Below, in pieces: positions 54,163-62,702 of a DNA stretch of 64,000 nt. The stretch is taken from assembly GCF_017357425.1 (NCBI RefSeq), contig NZ_CP014571.1, positions 4,402,001-4,466,000 of the forward strand, in the 5' to 3' direction. The position numbers were made by a program, and so were the translations under genes. Each line of letters starts with the position of its first letter. The stretch's first letter is position 1. A model generated the notes under the pieces. The model saw nothing but the letters and a program-made list of their open reading frames with translations. It did not search any database and had not been told where the DNA came from. The DNA is from Arthrobacter sp. D5-1 (GTDB taxonomy: Bacteria > Actinomycetota > Actinomycetes > Actinomycetales > Micrococcaceae).

Positions 54163-54669
54163 TCAGAGCGTCAGCTTCATGCCCTCATGGCTGGCTACAA
54201 AGCCGAGCCGCTCGTAGAAACGGTGCGCTGCCGTACGGGATTTGTCGGTGGTGAGCTGCACCAGGGAGCAACCCCGCTCCCGGGCCTGCTCAAGTGCCCA
54301 CTCGATCATCAGCGCCCCGACACCTTGGCCACGCAGCACGTCCGACACCCGAACCGCCTCGATCTGGGCACGCCAGGAACCCTTACGGGACAAGCCGGGC
54401 AGGTAGCTGAGCTGGAACGTGGCCACCACTTCGCCCGCGAGCTCGCCCACCACCAGGAGGTGGGCCGGGTCGGCGTCGATCGCGTCAAAAGCCTTCTGGT
54501 AGGGCACTAAATCGGCGGCATCTTCGCGGGTGGCACCCAGCTGGTCATCCGCGAGCAGCGCGAGGATCCGCGGCAGGTCGGCTTTGGTGGCGCGCCGAAG
54601 GCTGAAGGTACCAAGCCCGACGTCGGCGGTCATCAACGTGGGCGAGGTACCAGATTCTGCAGTCACCAC
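54163..54669 (-). CDS. GNAT-family N-acetyltransferase
   Basis: 168 residues of the GCN5 fold. FSLRRATKADLPRILALLAD begins the domain, VLRGQGVGALMIEWALEQAR is the acetyl-CoA binding motif A, and AAHRFYERLGFVASHEGMKL is the C-terminal motif B. The substrate is unknown; similar proteins acetylate amines, aminoglycosides or ribosomal proteins. The GTG start is uncertain; an ATG at residue 13 is an alternative. It is divergent from the PadR operon, whose operator region lies directly upstream. Confidence 0.9.
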   Translation of the reverse strand: MVTAESGTSPTLMTADVGLGTFSLRRATKADLPRILALLADDQLGATREDAADLVPYQKAFDAIDADPAHLLVVGELAGEVVATFQLSYLPGLSRKGSWRAQIEAVRVSDVLRGQGVGALMIEWALEQARERGCSLVQLTTDKSRTAAHRFYERLGFVASHEGMKLTL

Positions 54670-54693
54670 CCCAGCATGCCATTTAGACCAGAA

Positions 54694-54754
54694 CTCAGTA
54701 TTGCTAAGTACCGGTACTTAGTTCTACTATGTAGTGGTAGCTAGTAATACTGAG
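54694..54754. promoter_or_regulatory. PadR operator/promoter region with nested palindromes
   Basis: A perfect 18-base palindrome, CTAAGTACCGGTACTTAG (54704-54721), is nested with an outer inverted pair, CTCAGTATT (54694-54702) and AATACTGAG (54746-54754). GTACT/AGTAC words recur. It lies just before a GGAGG-preceded ATG of the PadR gene and divergent GNAT gene, and is probably the PadR binding region. Confidence 0.75.
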
Positions 54755-54772
54755 TACTGAAGGAGGTGTCCA

Positions 54773-55102
54773 ATGGGCAAGCAGATGACGGAGATGCTCA
54801 AAGGCACACTGGAGGGCATTGTGCTGGCCCTCCTGACCGGAAAGGCAGCGTATGGATACGAGATCACCACGTTGCTCCGGGAGCAGGGCTTCACCGAGAT
54901 TGCTGAGGGCACCGTGTACGCGCTGCTGGTCAGGATCGAACAAAGGGGGTTGGTGGACGTTGAAAAGCGGCCTTCCGAAAAAGGACCACCCCGCAAGGTG
55001 TACACGCTCAACCCCCAGGGCCAAAAAGAACTGAATGAATTCTGGAACACCTGGAGCTTCTTGTCCGAACGGCTTGAACAGCTCCGCAAGGAAGGAAATT
55101 AA
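54773..55102 (+). CDS. PadR-family transcriptional regulator
   Basis: A 109-residue regulator of the short PadR type (like LmrR), with LKGTLEGIVLALLTGKAAYG and EGTVYALLVRIEQRGLVDVE forming the winged helix, and a single C-terminal dimerisation helix (ELNEFWNTWSFLSERLEQL). These repressors bind drugs directly and control an adjacent ABC exporter. Here it is first in a four-gene operon: PadR, DUF1048 protein, ATPase, permease. GGAGG precedes the ATG. Confidence 0.93.
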   Translation: MGKQMTEMLKGTLEGIVLALLTGKAAYGYEITTLLREQGFTEIAEGTVYALLVRIEQRGLVDVEKRPSEKGPPRKVYTLNPQGQKELNEFWNTWSFLSERLEQLRKEGN

Positions 55103-55103
55103 C

Positions 55104-55469
55104 ATGGCAGCAAAATGGATCGAACTGGTCACCGGATCACTCGAACAGAAGAAGCAGTACAAGCAAGCCAAGGCGCGGTTGGATTCCTTGCCCGAGCCCT
55201 ACCTGACCGTGGCCGCCGCCTTCAACCGGTACTTGATGTACTACGGCGGCGTAACCGAGGGCGACACCATGGTTCAGATGTTCACGGACCTCGCAGACCT
55301 TTGGGAACGCGCCGCAATCGACGGCACGCCCGTCAGCGAAATCGTGGGCGAAGACCCCATCGAATTCGCTGAAAGCTTTGCCCAGGCCTACGGCGGAAAG
55401 CGCTGGATCGACAAGGAACGCGATCGCCTTAACAAGGCCATCAACACAGCGAAGGAGGCGGAATCATGA
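55104..55469 (+). CDS. DUF1048 protein
   Basis: A 121-residue all-helical soluble protein, recognised by the paired helices WIELVTGSLEQKKQYKQAKA and AAFNRYLMYYGGVTEGDTMV plus the C-terminal DPIEFAESFAQAYGGKRWID. DUF1048 proteins very often follow PadR genes and precede ABC exporters; their job is unknown, perhaps as a co-sensor or anti-repressor. It starts one base after the PadR stop and overlaps the ATPase gene by four bases, so all are translated together. Confidence 0.9.
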   Translation: MAAKWIELVTGSLEQKKQYKQAKARLDSLPEPYLTVAAAFNRYLMYYGGVTEGDTMVQMFTDLADLWERAAIDGTPVSEIVGEDPIEFAESFAQAYGGKRWIDKERDRLNKAINTAKEAES

Positions 55470-56263
55470 CCGCTGCAGCAATCAGGGTGGAGGGCATTGA
55501 GAAGTCCTACAAGGATCTCCACGTCCTGCGTGGCGTTGACTTCGAGGTGGCGTCGGGCAGCATTTTTGCCCTTCTCGGCTCGAATGGCGCCGGCAAGACC
55601 ACCATGGTGAAGATCCTCTCCACGCTGCTCACAGCGGATGGCGGGCATGCCGCTGTCGAGGGCTTTGATGTTGCCACCGAGTCGCTCCAGGTGAGGCAGT
55701 CCATCAGTCTGACCGGACAGTTCGCCGCAGTGGATGAGGTCCTGTCCGGGAAGGAGAACCTGATCCTGGTGGCGAAGCTGCGCCATCTCAAGGACCCGGC
55801 ACAGATCGCGGATGAGCTGTTGGCCCAGTTCAGCCTCACCGACGCCGGGGCACGCAAGGTAGCAACCTACTCAGGCGGCATGCGTCGCCGGCTGGACATC
55901 GCCATGAGCCTGATCGGCAACCCCAAGGTGATCTTCCTGGACGAGCCGACCACGGGCCTCGATCCGGAGGCGCGGCTTGAGGTGTGGCAGATCGTCAAGA
56001 ACCTCGCCCATCAGGGGACCACGGTCCTGCTGACGACGCAGTACCTCGATGAGGCCGAGCAACTGGCAGACCGGATCGCCATCCTTCATGAGGGCCGCAT
56101 CATCGCCAACGGCACGCTGGCCGAGCTGAAGCAACTCCTGCCGCCGGCCAAGATCGAATACGTCGAGAAACAACCGAGCCTGGAGGACATTTTCCTGACC
56201 TTGGTTGGCACCGGCACCGGCTCCCAAAAGGCTGGTAACGAGTCAGTAAAGGACAAGTCATGA
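55466..56263 (+). CDS. DrrA-type ABC exporter ATPase
   Basis: 265 residues: Walker A GSNGAGKTTMVK, signature YSGGMRRRLDIAMSL, Walker B VIFLDEPTTGLDPEAR and the switch His region (TTQYLDEAEQL, with Gln in place of the usual His, as in DrrA-like proteins). It is shorter than the 310-330 residues of antibiotic-type DrrA, mainly at the C-terminus. It powers the permease encoded next, overlapping by four bases. Likely role: efflux of a lipophilic drug or antibiotic. Confidence 0.93.
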   Translation: MTAAAIRVEGIEKSYKDLHVLRGVDFEVASGSIFALLGSNGAGKTTMVKILSTLLTADGGHAAVEGFDVATESLQVRQSISLTGQFAAVDEVLSGKENLILVAKLRHLKDPAQIADELLAQFSLTDAGARKVATYSGGMRRRLDIAMSLIGNPKVIFLDEPTTGLDPEARLEVWQIVKNLAHQGTTVLLTTQYLDEAEQLADRIAILHEGRIIANGTLAELKQLLPPAKIEYVEKQPSLEDIFLTLVGTGTGSQKAGNESVKDKS

Positions 56264-57021
56264 ATACCCATTTCTTCGCAGACACGTCCGTGCTGCTGGG
56301 CCGTTCCATGCGGCACATCTTCCGCAGCGTGGACACCATCATCACCACGGCCATCACACCGATCGCGCTCATGCTGCTGTTCGTCTACGTTTTCGGCGGC
56401 GCCATCAAGACCGGCACTGAAAACTACGTGAACTACCTACTGCCCGGCATCATGCTGATCGCCATCGCTTCGGGCATCGCCTACACGGCAGTCCGGTTGT
56501 TCACGGATATGCAGAGTGGCATCTTTGAGCGGTTCCAGTCCATGCCGATTGCACGCTCCTCGGTTCTGTGGGCACATGTGCTGACGTCCTTGGTAGCCAA
56601 CGGACTTTCGCTGGTGATCATTGTGCTGGTGGCGCTCCTCATGGGGTTCCGGACGTCAGCCAACATATTTGATTGGCTGGCCATCGCGGGAATTCTGGCG
56701 TTGTTCACCCTGGCACTGACATGGATTGCCATTATCGCGGGGCTTTCGGCAAAGTCCGTGGATGGCGCCGGCGGGTTCTCCTACCCGCTGATCTTCCTGC
56801 CATTCATCAGCTCGGCCTTCGTCCCGACGGAGACCATGCCGGGCCCGGTCCGCTGGTTCGCAGAGAACCAACCGGTCACCTCCATTGTGAACACCATCCA
56901 GGATCTCTTCGCGCAGCGTCCGGTGGGCGGCGACATCTGGGTAGCCCTCGCATGGTGCTTGGGGATCCTGGTTGTCTCCTACGCCTTTGCCACTGCCGCC
57001 TACAAGCGCCAGATCGCCTAG
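56260..57021 (+). CDS. DrrB/ABC-2 type exporter permease
   Basis: 253 residues with six membrane segments of the ABC-2 type. MLLFVYVFGGAIKTGTENYV and the PGIMLIAIASGIAYTAVRLF stretch are typical, followed by the DMQSGIFERFQSMPIARSSV coupling helix and PLIFLPFISSAFVPTETMPG near the end. It forms the membrane half of the exporter together with the preceding ATPase. A terminator hairpin follows. Confidence 0.93.
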   Translation: MNTHFFADTSVLLGRSMRHIFRSVDTIITTAITPIALMLLFVYVFGGAIKTGTENYVNYLLPGIMLIAIASGIAYTAVRLFTDMQSGIFERFQSMPIARSSVLWAHVLTSLVANGLSLVIIVLVALLMGFRTSANIFDWLAIAGILALFTLALTWIAIIAGLSAKSVDGAGGFSYPLIFLPFISSAFVPTETMPGPVRWFAENQPVTSIVNTIQDLFAQRPVGGDIWVALAWCLGILVVSYAFATAAYKRQIA

Positions 57022-57058
57022 TCACCGCAGCATAAGGACCAGCGCCCAACAAAGGCCT

Positions 57059-57088
57059 AAGCTCCCCCTTCATCAGGGCGGGAGCTTT
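57059..57088. terminator. Terminator after the PadR-ABC operon
   Basis: AAGCTCCC pairs with GGGAGCTTT, with inner CCTT/AGGG pairing around CATC. It lies about 40 bases after the permease stop and before the promoter region of the amino acid permease. Confidence 0.75.
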
Positions 57089-57197
57089 CGCCATTCAGAC
57101 CGATTCGCCATTCGTCAGGCATTAGCTATAGCTTTATCGAACAGATTTGTAACGGCCGTCACTATTATGGCGGATCCTTCGAAGGGTTCTTGAACTA

Positions 57198-58658
57198 ATG
57201 TCCGACCAGACAACACAGGGGCAGCTCCGCGCCTCCAGCAGGGACAGCGAGCCCCACCTGTCACGCTCGCTCAGCAACCGCCACATCCAACTCCTGGCCA
57301 TCGGCGGCGCCATCGGAACCGGCCTCTTCATGGGCTCCGGCAAAACCATTTCCGTCGCCGGGCCCTCTGTGATCTTCGTGTATATGATCATCGGCTTCAT
57401 GCTCTTCTTCGTCATGCGGGCCATGGGACAGTTGCTGCTTTCCAACCTGAACTACAAGTCCTTCAGCGACTTCGCAGGCGACCTCCTTGGCCCCTGGGCC
57501 GGCTTCTTCACGGGCTGGACCTACTGGTTCTGCTGGGTAGTCACCGGCGTGGCAGACGTCATCGCGATCGCGGGCTACGCCAACGAACTCTGGCCGGGAA
57601 TCCAACTCTGGATCCCGGGCATCGCCACCATCATCATCCTGCTCCTCCTGAACCTGCCCACCGTTAAGGCGTTCGGCGAGACCGAATTCTGGTTCGCCCT
57701 CATCAAGATCATCGCCATCGTGGCGCTGATCGTTGTGGGCCTGGTGATGATCTTCACTGGTTTCCAGTCCAACGCAGGCACGGCCAGCTTCACCAACCTG
57801 TGGAGTCATGGCGGATTCTTCCCCAAGGAATTCATGGGCTTCGTGGCCGGCTTCCAGATTGCCGTGTTCGCGTTCGTGGGCATCGAGCTTGTTGGCACCG
57901 CAGCAGCCGAAACCAAGAACCCGGAGCACAACCTGCCCCGCGCCATCAACGCCATCCCCTTGCGCGTGATGCTCTTCTACGTAGGCGCACTCATCATCCT
58001 CATGTCCGTCACGCCGTGGACCGAATTCAAGGCAGGCCAGAGCCCGTTCATTGCCATGTTCTCCTTGGCCGGTTTGGGCATGGCAGCCACCGTGGTGAAC
58101 CTCGTAGTGCTCACCTCGGCCATGTCATCGGCCAACTCGGGCATCTACTCGACGTCCCGCATGGTCTACGGCCTGGCCAACGACGGCGACGCACCCAAGC
58201 TCTTCGGCCGCTTGTCCACCCGCAAAGTACCCCAGAACGCACTCTTCCTCTCCTGCGTCCTGCTGCTGGCCGGCGTCGCGCTTCTCTACGCGGGCAAGGA
58301 CGTTGGCGTGGCGTTCGACATGGTGACCACCGTATCCGCCGTCTGCTTCATGTTCGTCTGGTCCATCATCCTGGCCAGCTACCTCGTGTACCGCAAGCGC
58401 CGGCCCGGGCAGCACGCGGCCTCGCCGTTCAAGATGCCCGGCGGCATCCCGATGGTGTGGGTTGTCTTCGCGTTCTTCGCGTTCCTCGTCTGGGCGCTCA
58501 CCACGCAGCCGGACACACTCACCGCGCTTATGGTGACGCCCATCTGGTTCGCGATCCTCGGTATCGCCTACGCCGTGGTCCGCAAGTCCCCGCTCCACCA
58601 GGCCCGCGTGGCCGAATGGAAGGCCATGTCAGAGGCCGAAACCGCGGAAGCGCGCTAA
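57198..58658 (+). CDS. Amino acid permease, CycA-like
   Basis: A 486-residue, twelve-segment amino acid/proton symporter of the APC (AAT) group. RSLSNRHIQLLAIGGAIGTG followed by LFMGSGKTI is the family signature, with VGIELVGTAAAETKNPEHNL and SSANSGIYSTSRMVYGLAND. Closest by memory to the D-serine/D-alanine/glycine transporter CycA, but the substrate is an inference. It is a single gene with a strong terminator. An AT-rich stretch with TAGCTATAGC lies about 70 bases upstream. Confidence 0.92.
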   Translation: MSDQTTQGQLRASSRDSEPHLSRSLSNRHIQLLAIGGAIGTGLFMGSGKTISVAGPSVIFVYMIIGFMLFFVMRAMGQLLLSNLNYKSFSDFAGDLLGPWAGFFTGWTYWFCWVVTGVADVIAIAGYANELWPGIQLWIPGIATIIILLLLNLPTVKAFGETEFWFALIKIIAIVALIVVGLVMIFTGFQSNAGTASFTNLWSHGGFFPKEFMGFVAGFQIAVFAFVGIELVGTAAAETKNPEHNLPRAINAIPLRVMLFYVGALIILMSVTPWTEFKAGQSPFIAMFSLAGLGMAATVVNLVVLTSAMSSANSGIYSTSRMVYGLANDGDAPKLFGRLSTRKVPQNALFLSCVLLLAGVALLYAGKDVGVAFDMVTTVSAVCFMFVWSIILASYLVYRKRRPGQHAASPFKMPGGIPMVWVVFAFFAFLVWALTTQPDTLTALMVTPIWFAILGIAYAVVRKSPLHQARVAEWKAMSEAETAEAR

Positions 58659-58670
58659 CGCTTCAAAAGT

Positions 58671-58715
58671 AAAGCCCGACGTCGGCACCCACCCTGGGTG
58701 CCGACGTCGGGCTTT
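58671..58715. terminator. Perfect 21-bp terminator hairpin
   Basis: AAAGCCCGACGTCGGCACCC(A) and its exact reverse complement enclose a three-base CCC loop, followed by CTT. It ends the amino acid permease transcript and opposes the siderophore ATPase gene. Confidence 0.92.
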
Positions 58716-58725
58716 CTTGATGCAA

Positions 58726-58771
58726 GCGAGAGAGCGTCCGGCCCCACCACGCGAAAGGTGAGCGAGCGTCA
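58726..58771. repeat. Second cluster of the 32-bp repeat
   Basis: Two units 32 bases apart (GCGAGAGAGCGTC and GTGAGCGAGCGTC with CGGCCCCACCACGCGAAAG between) match the array at 10.04-10.30 kb. The last unit ends in the stop codon of the leftward siderophore ATPase gene, in the same phase as in the first array. Confidence 0.75.
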
Positions 58772-59527
58772 GGCGAAGTACACGCCGATTCGGTTCCCGT
58801 CGATTTCCTCAATGCGGATGTCGATGTCGTAAACGTCGTGCAGCATCCCGGCGCGCATGATCTCCGAGGGCGTGCCCTGATGGATGAGCCGGCCGTCCTT
58901 CATGGCCAGGATGGTGTCCGAGTAGCAGGACGCGAAGTTGATGTCATGGACCACCAGGACGATCGTCTTTCCGAGCTCGTCGGCCAGCCGGCGCAGCAGC
59001 CGCATCATTTCCACGGAGTGCTTCATGTCCAGATTGTTGAGCGGTTCATCGAGCAGCAAGTATTCGGTGTCCTGCGCCAAGACCATTGCGATGTACGCGC
59101 GCTGGCGCTGCCCGCCGGACAGCTCATTCACGAACTTGTCAGCCATGGACGTCAGATCCAACTGCCGGATGGCCTCGTCCACGTGCTCAAGATCCTCCAC
59201 CGTGGGCCGGCCGCCGCTGTGCGGGAAGCGGCCGAAAGCCACGAGGTCGCGGACCGTGAGCCGCATGGTCAGGTGGTTTTCCTGCCGCAGGATGGCCATG
59301 GTCTTGGCCAGTTCCTTGCTGGGCGTCGCTGTGACATCCAAGCCAGCCACCGACACTCCCCCGCCGTCCATGGGCTGGAGGCGGCTGATCAGGGAGAGCA
59401 GAGTGGACTTGCCCGCACCGTTGGGTCCAATGATGGACGTGATGCCGCCGCGGGGGATCTCGCAGGTGACGTCGTCCAGCACGGTGGTGCCGCCGTAGCG
59501 CTTGGTCACGTTCCGGACGGTAATCAT
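58769..59527 (-). CDS. Iron-siderophore ABC importer ATPase
   Basis: A 252-residue FepC-type ATPase: Walker A GPNGAGKST, signature LSGGQRQRAYIAMVLAQ, Walker B YLLLDEPLNNLD, and switch His in VVHDINFASCYSD. The ATG behind GGGAAG is preferred over an in-frame GTG two codons earlier. It energises uptake of ferric siderophores through the two permeases upstream in the row. It is the last of four genes; the stop lies in the 32-base repeat. Confidence 0.94.
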   Translation of the reverse strand: MITVRNVTKRYGGTTVLDDVTCEIPRGGITSIIGPNGAGKSTLLSLISRLQPMDGGGVSVAGLDVTATPSKELAKTMAILRQENHLTMRLTVRDLVAFGRFPHSGGRPTVEDLEHVDEAIRQLDLTSMADKFVNELSGGQRQRAYIAMVLAQDTEYLLLDEPLNNLDMKHSVEMMRLLRRLADELGKTIVLVVHDINFASCYSDTILAMKDGRLIHQGTPSEIMRAGMLHDVYDIDIRIEEIDGNRIGVYFA

Positions 59528-59540
59528 GGGCACTTCCCAA

Positions 59541-60557
59541 TCATTTCAGTGAGCCTTTCAGCAACAGGTAAAGGAAGAGGATGCCGCCGGTGAACTCGAT
59601 GATCACGCTGAGGGCAGTGGCGAACCCGAACACGCGTTCCAGCAGCAACTGGCCACCTACCAAGGCGATGGCGCCAATCAGGACCACCATGGGGAGCAGC
59701 CAAGCGTGCCGGAAACCGCGGCAGAGCTGGTAACCGAGGCTGACCACCAGCAGTCCGAAGAACGTCACCGGCCCCACCAGTGCGGTGGAAACCGCCACCA
59801 GCAGCGAGCAGGCGAGCAGCACCCGCATCACCACGCGCTTGTGGTCGACGCCCACGTTGATGGCCACTTCCCGGCCCAGCGCCAGCACGTCCAGCGTGTG
59901 CCGCATCCGCCACACCCCAACGCACACCAAGGCGATCAGCACCGCAGAAACACCCAGAAGTCCCGGGTCTACGTTGTTGAAACTGGCGAAGAACAGATCC
60001 TGCAGGATGATGAATTCACTGGGCTCCATAAGCCGCTGCAGCAGGGAGGAGAAGCCACGGAACAGCGTCCCCAGGACGATGCCCACCAGCAACAGCAAAT
60101 GCAGTGATCGCGTGGCCCCAGTGAACATCCACCGGTAAAGGAGCACGCTGAACCCCACCATCAGTACGATTTCCAGCCCGAACTTGAGCGTGGACGGAGC
60201 CGTGGCCAGCGTCGCAGCACCCGCCACGAACGCCAGCGCCGTCTGCACCAGGATGTACAGCGAATCGAAGCCCATAATGGACGGCGTCAGGATCCGGTTG
60301 GCCGTGACGGTCTGGAACAGCAGCGTGGAAACACCCACCGCCGCGGCCACCAAGAGCATTGCCGAAACCTTGATAACCCGCCGCGGCAGGACGTAGGCGA
60401 TGTTGCCCTTGAGGTCGATGGTCAGGAAAACGGCAACAAGCACGACGGCGGCAATCGCCAACACGGCGATCACCAGTCCCGGCGGGGTGCTTCGGATGGC
60501 GTCGCGCCAACGGGTGCGGGCGGACAGGCGGGGTGCGGTCAGGAGTGTTTCAGGCAT
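59541..60557 (-). CDS. Iron-siderophore ABC importer permease (second)
   Basis: A 338-residue FecCD-family permease with about nine to ten membrane segments. LLFQTVTANRILTPSIMGFD is the typical early motif, and the coupling loop GREVAINVGVDHKRVVMRV and VGPVTFFGLLVVSLGYQLCR lie in the second half. It overlaps the first permease gene by eight bases. A CeuC/FatC-like partner in a heterodimeric pore. Confidence 0.93.
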   Translation of the reverse strand: MPETLLTAPRLSARTRWRDAIRSTPPGLVIAVLAIAAVVLVAVFLTIDLKGNIAYVLPRRVIKVSAMLLVAAAVGVSTLLFQTVTANRILTPSIMGFDSLYILVQTALAFVAGAATLATAPSTLKFGLEIVLMVGFSVLLYRWMFTGATRSLHLLLLVGIVLGTLFRGFSSLLQRLMEPSEFIILQDLFFASFNNVDPGLLGVSAVLIALVCVGVWRMRHTLDVLALGREVAINVGVDHKRVVMRVLLACSLLVAVSTALVGPVTFFGLLVVSLGYQLCRGFRHAWLLPMVVLIGAIALVGGQLLLERVFGFATALSVIIEFTGGILFLYLLLKGSLK

Positions 60558-61557
60558 TGCGTTTCCTCAACAGCAGGAAGAGGAACAGGATGGCGCCCAG
60601 GACCGACATGACCATGCCCACCGGCACTTCGTAGGGGAACCGGATGGTCCGGCCGATGATGTCGCAGACCAGCACGAACGCTGCTCCGAACAACGCCGTC
60701 CAGGGAACAGCCCGGCGGAGGTTGTCGCCGAAGAGCAGGGACACAATGTTGGGCACTACCAAGCCGAGGAACGGCACGGCACCCACCGTGGTAACCACAA
60801 CGGCCGAGATCAACGAAACGATCATCAGCCCCAACCGCATGGTGCGCGCGTAGTTCAGACCAAGGTTGGTGGTGAAGTCCTGCCCCATGCCGGCCACGGT
60901 GAAGCGGTCGGCAGCAAAGAGGCCCACCAACACCAGGACAGCCACGATCCACAGCAGTTCATACCGCCCGCGGAGCACGCCGGAGAAGTCTCCGATCATC
61001 CAGTTACTCAGGGTCTGGAGGAGATCGAAGCGGTAAGCGAAGAATGTGGTGACGGCTGCGATGATGCCACCCAGCATGATGCCTACCAGCGGAATCAGCA
61101 GGGTGTTACGGGCAGGAAGGCGCCGCAGGATCGCCAGGAAGAGGGCTGTGCCCAGAACGGCGAACACAGAAGCCACCAGCATCTTGGTGGGAATCGGAGA
61201 GTCGGGAGCCAGCACGGTGACCACCAGGATCCCGAGTGTCGCCGACTCCACGGTGCCCACAGTGGACGGCTCAACAAATCGGTTCCGGGCCATGAGCTGC
61301 ATGATCAACCCGGCAACGGCGACGGCCATGCCGGCCAGGACCACGGCCACGGTGCGCGGCACCCGCGAGACCCAGAAGATTTCCCAGGCACCGGCGTCGT
61401 TCGCCAACAGAGCGGGCAGTGAAACATCGCTGACACCCACAAAAATGCTGGCCACGGCGATCACCACCACAACGGCAGCGGCCGCAACCAGGCGGGCAGT
61501 TTCGCCAGTCCGGTTGCGGCTTGCTGGCACCGTGGGGCGCACGGCGGTAGTTGTCAC
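60550..61557 (-). CDS. Iron-siderophore ABC importer permease (first)
   Basis: A 335-residue FecCD-family permease. WVSRVPRTVAVVLAGMAVAV and MQLMARNRFVEPSTVGTVES are the early motifs; TTVGAVPFLGLVVPNIVSLL is the later one. It starts at GTG 25 bases after the lipoprotein stop, with only a weak ribosome binding site. It forms the pore with the second permease. Confidence 0.93.
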   Translation of the reverse strand: MTTTAVRPTVPASRNRTGETARLVAAAAVVVVIAVASIFVGVSDVSLPALLANDAGAWEIFWVSRVPRTVAVVLAGMAVAVAGLIMQLMARNRFVEPSTVGTVESATLGILVVTVLAPDSPIPTKMLVASVFAVLGTALFLAILRRLPARNTLLIPLVGIMLGGIIAAVTTFFAYRFDLLQTLSNWMIGDFSGVLRGRYELLWIVAVLVLVGLFAADRFTVAGMGQDFTTNLGLNYARTMRLGLMIVSLISAVVVTTVGAVPFLGLVVPNIVSLLFGDNLRRAVPWTALFGAAFVLVCDIIGRTIRFPYEVPVGMVMSVLGAILFLFLLLRKRNA

Positions 61558-61582
61558 GTCAGGATTTCAGGTGGAGCGGTTG

Positions 61583-62533
61583 TCAGGCGACCGATTCGGC
61601 CACTGCGGTGACCATGGCCTGGACGTTGTTCAGGCCGTAGCCCACGATGTACCAGCCTGCGGGATCCAGGTTGATGATCTTGTTGTTCTTGGCGGCGTTG
61701 GTGGACTTCACGAGCTCGTTGTCCAGGATGGGGTTGGCGGTGGAGCCTGCGGTGCCGATCGCGGTGTCGCGGTTGATGACGTAGAGGATGTCCGGGTTGG
61801 TTTCCTTGATGTATTCGAAGGAGACAGCCTCGCCGTGGGATCCCTCGGACTTGACGTCAGCGGCCGTCGGAACGCCCAGGACATCGTGGATGATGCCGAA
61901 GCGTGAGCCCGCGCCGTATGCGGTGACTTCGCCACCGGAGGTCAAAACGATCAGGCCCTTGCCGGCCGAAGCGGCTTTGGTCTTGGTGTCGGCAACGGTC
62001 TTGTCCACTTCTGCGAGCTTGGACGCGACCTCGTCTTCCTTCTTGAAGATCTTGCCGAGCTTCTCGGTCTGTGCCTTGAAGCTTTCCATGGGCTTGGCCG
62101 CATCAACGGAGAGGTCGATGGTGGGGGCGATCTTGCTCAGTTCCCCATAGGCGCCGGCAGTCCGGCCGGAGACGATGATGAGGTCCGGGGCTGCGGAGCT
62201 GACGGCTTCGAAGTCGGGTTCCTTAAGCGAACCCACCTTGGCGTACTTGGCCTCGGAGAACTTCTTGAGTGCCTCCGGGTAGCTGGCCTCGGGAACTCCG
62301 GTGGGCTCGACGCCGAGCGCGTTCATGGTGTCCAGGACGCCGAGATCGAAGGTGACAACCTTGGCCGGATTCACGGGAACGTTGGTGGTTGAACCCTGGG
62401 CGTGCTCGATGGTGATGGTGCTGGCCTCCTCGGGTTGCGAAGACGCCGTTGCCCCGCCGCCACAGGCCGTAACGGCCAGCAAAGCAGCGCCTGCAGCCAA
62501 TGCCCCAATGTAGCTCGACAGCCTCTTTTTCAC
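61583..62533 (-). CDS. Iron-siderophore binding lipoprotein
   Basis: A 316-residue extracellular lipoprotein, with lipobox LLAVTAC near residue 24. The mature part has the class III binding-protein pattern: VVTFDLGVLDTMNALGVEPT, DFEAVSSAAPDLIIVSGRTA and YIKETNPDILYVINRDTAIG. It resembles CeuE/FatB/YclQ, which take catecholate siderophores or their breakdown products. No siderophore biosynthesis gene is nearby, so it probably scavenges siderophores. The gene is preceded by a DtxR/IdeR-like box, so iron repression is expected. Confidence 0.93.
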   Translation of the reverse strand: MKKRLSSYIGALAAGAALLAVTACGGGATASSQPEEASTITIEHAQGSTTNVPVNPAKVVTFDLGVLDTMNALGVEPTGVPEASYPEALKKFSEAKYAKVGSLKEPDFEAVSSAAPDLIIVSGRTAGAYGELSKIAPTIDLSVDAAKPMESFKAQTEKLGKIFKKEDEVASKLAEVDKTVADTKTKAASAGKGLIVLTSGGEVTAYGAGSRFGIIHDVLGVPTAADVKSEGSHGEAVSFEYIKETNPDILYVINRDTAIGTAGSTANPILDNELVKSTNAAKNNKIINLDPAGWYIVGYGLNNVQAMVTAVAESVA

Positions 62534-62596
62534 GCCAGTACTCCACTCACTAATAAGTCATAGATGTGTTGCCTAATTGCTTTTTGACTCTATTAG

Positions 62597-62615
62597 TAAG
62601 GTGAGGCTAACTTCA
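62597..62615. promoter_or_regulatory. DtxR/IdeR-type iron box
   Basis: TAAGGTGAGGCTAACTTCA agrees with the DtxR/IdeR consensus TWAGGTWAGSCTWACCTWA in 16 of 19 positions. It lies about 65 bases before the start of the siderophore lipoprotein gene. Iron-loaded DtxR would repress the importer. Confidence 0.75.
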
Positions 62616-62621
62616 AAACCG

Positions 62622-62684
62622 AAAGGCCCTCCAGCGGGAATTTGTGACTGAAGTCACCCTTTTTTCTCCCGCTGGAGAGCCTTT
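62622..62684. terminator. Terminator hairpin after mtlD
   Basis: AAAGGCCCTCCAGCGGGA pairs with TCCCGCTGGAGAGCCTTT (one mismatch pair). An inner GTGACT-GA-AGTCAC forms a second hairpin in the loop. On the minus strand it starts about 20 bases after the mtlD stop and is followed by TTTCGGTTTT. Confidence 0.85.
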
Positions 62685-62702
62685 GTTACTTTCGAGTGGC
62701 GC

